Assembly: GCA_015499985.1 (NCBI GenBank)
Contig: JAAAUF010000415.1
Location: 1-30,170 of the forward strand
Origin: Haplosporangium gracile
Lineage: Eukaryota > Mortierellomycota > Mortierellomycetes > Mortierellales > Mortierellaceae
DNA: 30,170 bases
Reading direction: 5' to 3'
Position numbers and translations under genes: made by a program. Below, one piece after another: positions 26,962 through 30,170 of this stretch (its first letter is position 1; each line of letters starts with the position of its first letter). The notes beneath the pieces were generated by a model that was given only the letters and a program-made list of their open reading frames with translations, made no database searches and was not told the DNA's origin.

Positions 26962-28825
26962 ATGTCCAACCCGCTCGAGCTCCTCCCCGTGATCATCTTC
27001 AAAGTCGGCTTCTGGATCCCTGCACTCATCGAGGAGACATCTCCAAACACCTGCGTGGCATAGAAGGCGTTCAGGCCCAGACCTTCTTTGCTTGCTTTCT
27101 GGTCCTCAGGACATGGTATCAGAGCCTTCTCCCTGTCCTCTGGTTCGCATACTGCGGAGACTCTATGAGCCGGATACTCAACGATGTCATTGCGAAATAC
27201 AGTCGCCACTTCAGGATCCTCCACCCTGCTCTTGTTCACCTAGGATCGCTGCACTGTACTCGTTTGACTGTATTGAAACTCGACCTTTATGAGACCTGTG
27301 CATACATGGAACATTTGCAACTGAGCCATCTTGTACGAGAGGACCCTAAGTTTCGGTCCCTAACCCGAACAAGGACAAGGGTCGCCTCCAGATCGATGAT
27401 GCTAGAGCTAGACGATTTGAAGGTCTGAGAATTCTTGAGGTCTTGAAGCTTGAAGGTTGTAATTTGTCAGATCGACGATTGTTTGGCATCTTGAGGGCGG
27501 CGGGCAACAAGCTGAGAGGCCTGGGACTGCATCACATATATGGACTTCTACCTTGCGACGACTCTCCTCCCCCAATGGAACCAGACGGACTTTCTGACAT
27601 GAACTCTAAGATTGACGACACACGTTTGTCGTTCCCTTGCCTGGAAACGATTGAGACCGACATTTTTAGAGGTAGCGCAGGAAACTTCGGGATTCGGGAT
27701 CTGGAAGAGCTCGTTGCTGGCTGCCCTCGCTTGGAAATTGCTGGAATGGCACGGCGCTTCGCCTGCTCCTACACTGGACGCTGAGGCCTTTGCGAGACTT
27801 TATCGCATCGAAGTTCTGAGGTTCGTCAACTGGTATTGCTCTCCAGGGCAGGTCCTCGCGGTGCTGAAGATTGTTGCAAAAATCCTTCAACAACTAGGAA
27901 TGGACGACATCAACGGCTTGCAAGGCAATGAATCGTTTGAAAACACGGACTTGGTTACAGAGGACTTGTCAACACTCTCTCCATTGCAATCAGACGAGGA
28001 TGAAGGAAGTGACAACAACAGCAGCACCAAATTGGTGTTGCCAGGACTGGAGACACTCGCATTGGACTACACTTCGACAATCAACCTTTTCATAACGCAA
28101 TTTGTCAAGTGCTATCCTCGATTAAAAGCCCTGGACTTATATCTGGATACGAGAACCGATACAGTACGTTTAGTTGACAACCTACGGACCCACTGCCAGG
28201 ATCTCCAACACCTGGCGCTTTCTCCAGCACGAACATTCCACCATGTTGAGGGCTTAATTCGCCACAGCTCGGCCTTTAGACTCTGTACACTGCATGTCGA
28301 AATCTCTGGTTTAGATAACGATTTGTTCTCAGCAATCTCTCAGCATGCCGGTACACTGGGAGACCTAGAAGTGGATCGGCACACGGGAGACATGGACATC
28401 TGCGGGGTTTTTCAGGTGGTGGCTGCCTTCAACGTCTGGAATCCTACTCGCTTTTGACCTGCCACACAATGTTCGACAGAAACTTCTTGGATGGGTTACT
28501 GGATAGTAACGACGATAGCATTGGCGGTAGTTATCATTGGAGATGTTGACAGAGTCTCAGGAGATTAGAGCTTCGGGTCAAGATGTACGACGTGAAAAGA
28601 GGCGAGCGTGAGAGCGACAAGGCTCTGTTGGAGAAAAAGTTGGACTATGTTTCGATGATGGGTTGGCACCAACCGCGGCATCGAAATCCTCGAAAGAACG
28701 CCCATGGCGCTAATATGAACGCGACCAAGGTTCGGAAGGCGCTGGAGCTGGTTCAAGGGATGGAGAATCTCGAAGCGATGGTTCTAGATGATATTGTATT
28801 CACATCGACTCCTTCCAAAGAGTAG
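26962..28825 (+). pseudogene. Family P F-box pseudogene, copy E, with internal duplication
   Basis: ATG 26962 opens MSNPLELLPVIIFKVGFWIP. A frame change at about 27040 leads to WYQSLLPVLWFAYCGDSMSR and YSRHFRILHPALVHLGSLHC, close to copy C (WYQTLLPILWYSYDGLKM). Further frame changes occur near 27415 (ELDD to FEGLRILEVLKLEGCN), between 27730 and 27775, and near 28445. Later parts match copy C repeats (HCQDLQHLALSPA, FRLCTLHVEISGLDNDLFSA, AGTLGDLEVD) and the C-terminal end (MGWHQPRHRN, KALELVQGMENLEAMVLDDI, TAG 28825). A middle module occurs twice: EGLRILEVLKLEGCN...CPRLEIAG, and ARLYRIEVLRFVNWY...CYPRLKALD. Splicing is unlikely to explain four breaks when copy C has none. Confidence 0.77.
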
Positions 28826-30170
28826 TAGGACTAGATAAAATACGAGACGAATTTTTGTTCCTTCTTTTCCGGATGAACATATTTCAGTGTTAACCCTCAA
28901 GTGTTAAAACACCGCGACTGCTGGATTTAAATGTAAAAGTAGATAGAAAGTTATCTAAGCCCCACTCTTCAAGTGTTAATTCGTCTTTTTGCTTGGACAT
29001 GTTGTCCTTTCTCTATCACAAAGACCATTAATGGAAGAACAGCAGCTAGTCAGCCTCATTGGAATGATTCTCGCCAAGTCCTTACGTGAAAAGATAAACA
29101 AGATCATCGATGCACGCCTTGCAGATAGTAACATCAAGGTAACAAGAACAGCTTGTTTGGTCCTTTCAAATCGAGGAAAAACAGAGAGGGTTATCAGTTA
29201 ACACTCCTTTTGTCGCGATTGGATCCAGTAAATAGTGACAGGTGCGATTACGAGCACCCATCTAATGTCGTTAACCACGTTGATCATGAATATGGAAACA
29301 CAGTTGGACGGATGATGAAGATGGATATCAGCATCCTCAAATCCCTTGCCGTGGTATAAGGTACTACTCCGCTGTCACCCTCACTCGCTAGCCAGATTGT
29401 CAGGCGCAGAATACCTCCTTGTTACACTCATTTACAAGAGTACGGGTCATTTCCGTTCTATTTCGACTATTGGTGGTAAGTATCTTTGGTACGGCGGTAT
29501 GGCAGGCGTCAAGATCAAAGGGATAAGTCAATCATATATTGCCGCCCATATGAGAGGATTCATCATTTCAGAAGCCGGGTACCCGAAAAAGTCCCTGTAT
29601 TCTTCTCCCCAAGCCATTGGTACAACCTCAAGCATATCCCACCCTTCAAAGCAACCCTTTTAAGGTCTACCAGCTCAACGTCCACCGGCCCAAGTATCAC
29701 CAGCCTAAGCAATAATCACGAGCACAGGAACCACCAGCCCGAGAATCATTACCTCAAGGATCACCGATCCGCAATCACAGTCCTGAGCTTACATCTTCTC
29801 CTTCTGCCTCCACTGCTTCAAGGATGTTACAAAAGACTTCAATATGTCGCCCGCCTAGCCCAAATAACAAGTCCAAGCCCTGATCCAAGCGTCAGCGCTA
29901 TTATGCGTATGGTTTTTCTGCACAAATCGTTGGTAACATTGGCGCTCTTCCCACCTGCAGAGGATGCAAAAAGTACATTAATCGAGGAGAATATCAGCTA
30001 ATCCATAAGACGGTAACCAATCATGTTCGTAACCTCTCGTAAGAGGTACGCTATCATATAGTGAACGCATGTATTACACTTGAATTTAATCTCCTTAGGA
30101 GGAACTTCAAATAGTCAGAGATGAACTGCTTAAACTTTTGCAGGAACTTGACTAGAAGTAAAGAGAAACA
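28826..30170. other. Right-hand region without a firm gene
   Basis: Several short coding-like traces exist on the plus strand. MEEQQLVSLIGMILAKSLRE and KINKIIDARLADSNIK (29031-29138) are followed by GTAACA, a possible donor. DYEHPSNVVNHVDHEYGN lies at about 29249-29302. EELQIVRDELLKLLQELD (about 30100-30153) looks like coiled coil. They do not join into one frame by eye, and could be exons of a spliced gene running off the window, or element relics. A 15-base minisatellite lies at 29654-29790. Confidence 0.35.
29654..29790. repeat. Degenerate 15-base tandem repeat, about 8-9 units
   Basis: Consecutive units have the consensus ACCAGCCCAAGNATC. They begin at 29654, 29669, 29684, 29699 (this unit 19 bases), 29718, 29733, 29748, 29763 (14 bases) and 29777. 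The AAG (or GAG/CAG) triplet keeps its place in nearly every unit. Being a multiple of three, the period would give a five-residue peptide repeat if translated, but no supported gene contains it. Confidence 0.6.

Noticed and set aside
1..30170. CRISPR arrays, bacterial operons, rRNA genes, telomeric repeats
   Set aside because: No regularly spaced identical repeats with unique spacers, no ribosome-binding-site-led gene strings, no rRNA-like conserved blocks and no TTAGGG-type arrays were seen.

Overview
The window looks like gene-poor, accessory DNA from a filamentous fungus of the early-diverging Mucoromycota, most likely a Mortierella-type fungus (Mortierellomycotina). Four things suggest this: a local cluster of F-box/leucine-rich-repeat-like proteins whose starts read like MSTHPLEVPEILTRIGQYLP, a short GT-AG intron, long pyrimidine-rich then CA-rich leaders before start codons, and no bacterial gene organisation. 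The taxon is inferred from the style of the protein families; no marker gene is present. Layout: 1-123 is the probable acidic C-terminal end of a gene cut by the window edge. 1323-4126 (minus) is an intact two-exon gene for an 879-residue LRR-like protein. 5003-6977 (minus) and about 9600-11165 (minus) are two disabled copies of one F-box family ('family M'). About 12592-18790 (plus) holds four tandem members of a second F-box family ('family P'): dead copy A, dead copy B, intact copy C (15951-17681, 576 aa) and truncated dead copy D. 19333-21441 (minus) is an intact 702-aa F-box protein carrying a nucleoporin-like FG-repeat insert. 24004-26037 (minus) is the intact 677-aa family M gene, 26382-26618 (minus) is a C-terminal scrap of another family M copy, and 26962-28825 (plus) is a broken, internally duplicated family P copy (E). 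The rest is intergenic, with minisatellites, inverted repeats and possible mobile-element remnants. Biologically, the four intact genes are most simply read as three SCF-type substrate-receptor candidates plus one LRR-like protein of unknown role. The seven broken copies around them show birth-and-death evolution. The points most worth checking are the FG-repeat F-box protein, the preference for Trp codons (TGG to TAG, TGA or TAA) as sites of premature stops in the dead copies, and a degenerate 21-base periodic repeat present at two loci about 22 kb apart. All homology statements come from comparing translated copies within the window by eye and from memory of families; no database search was possible.
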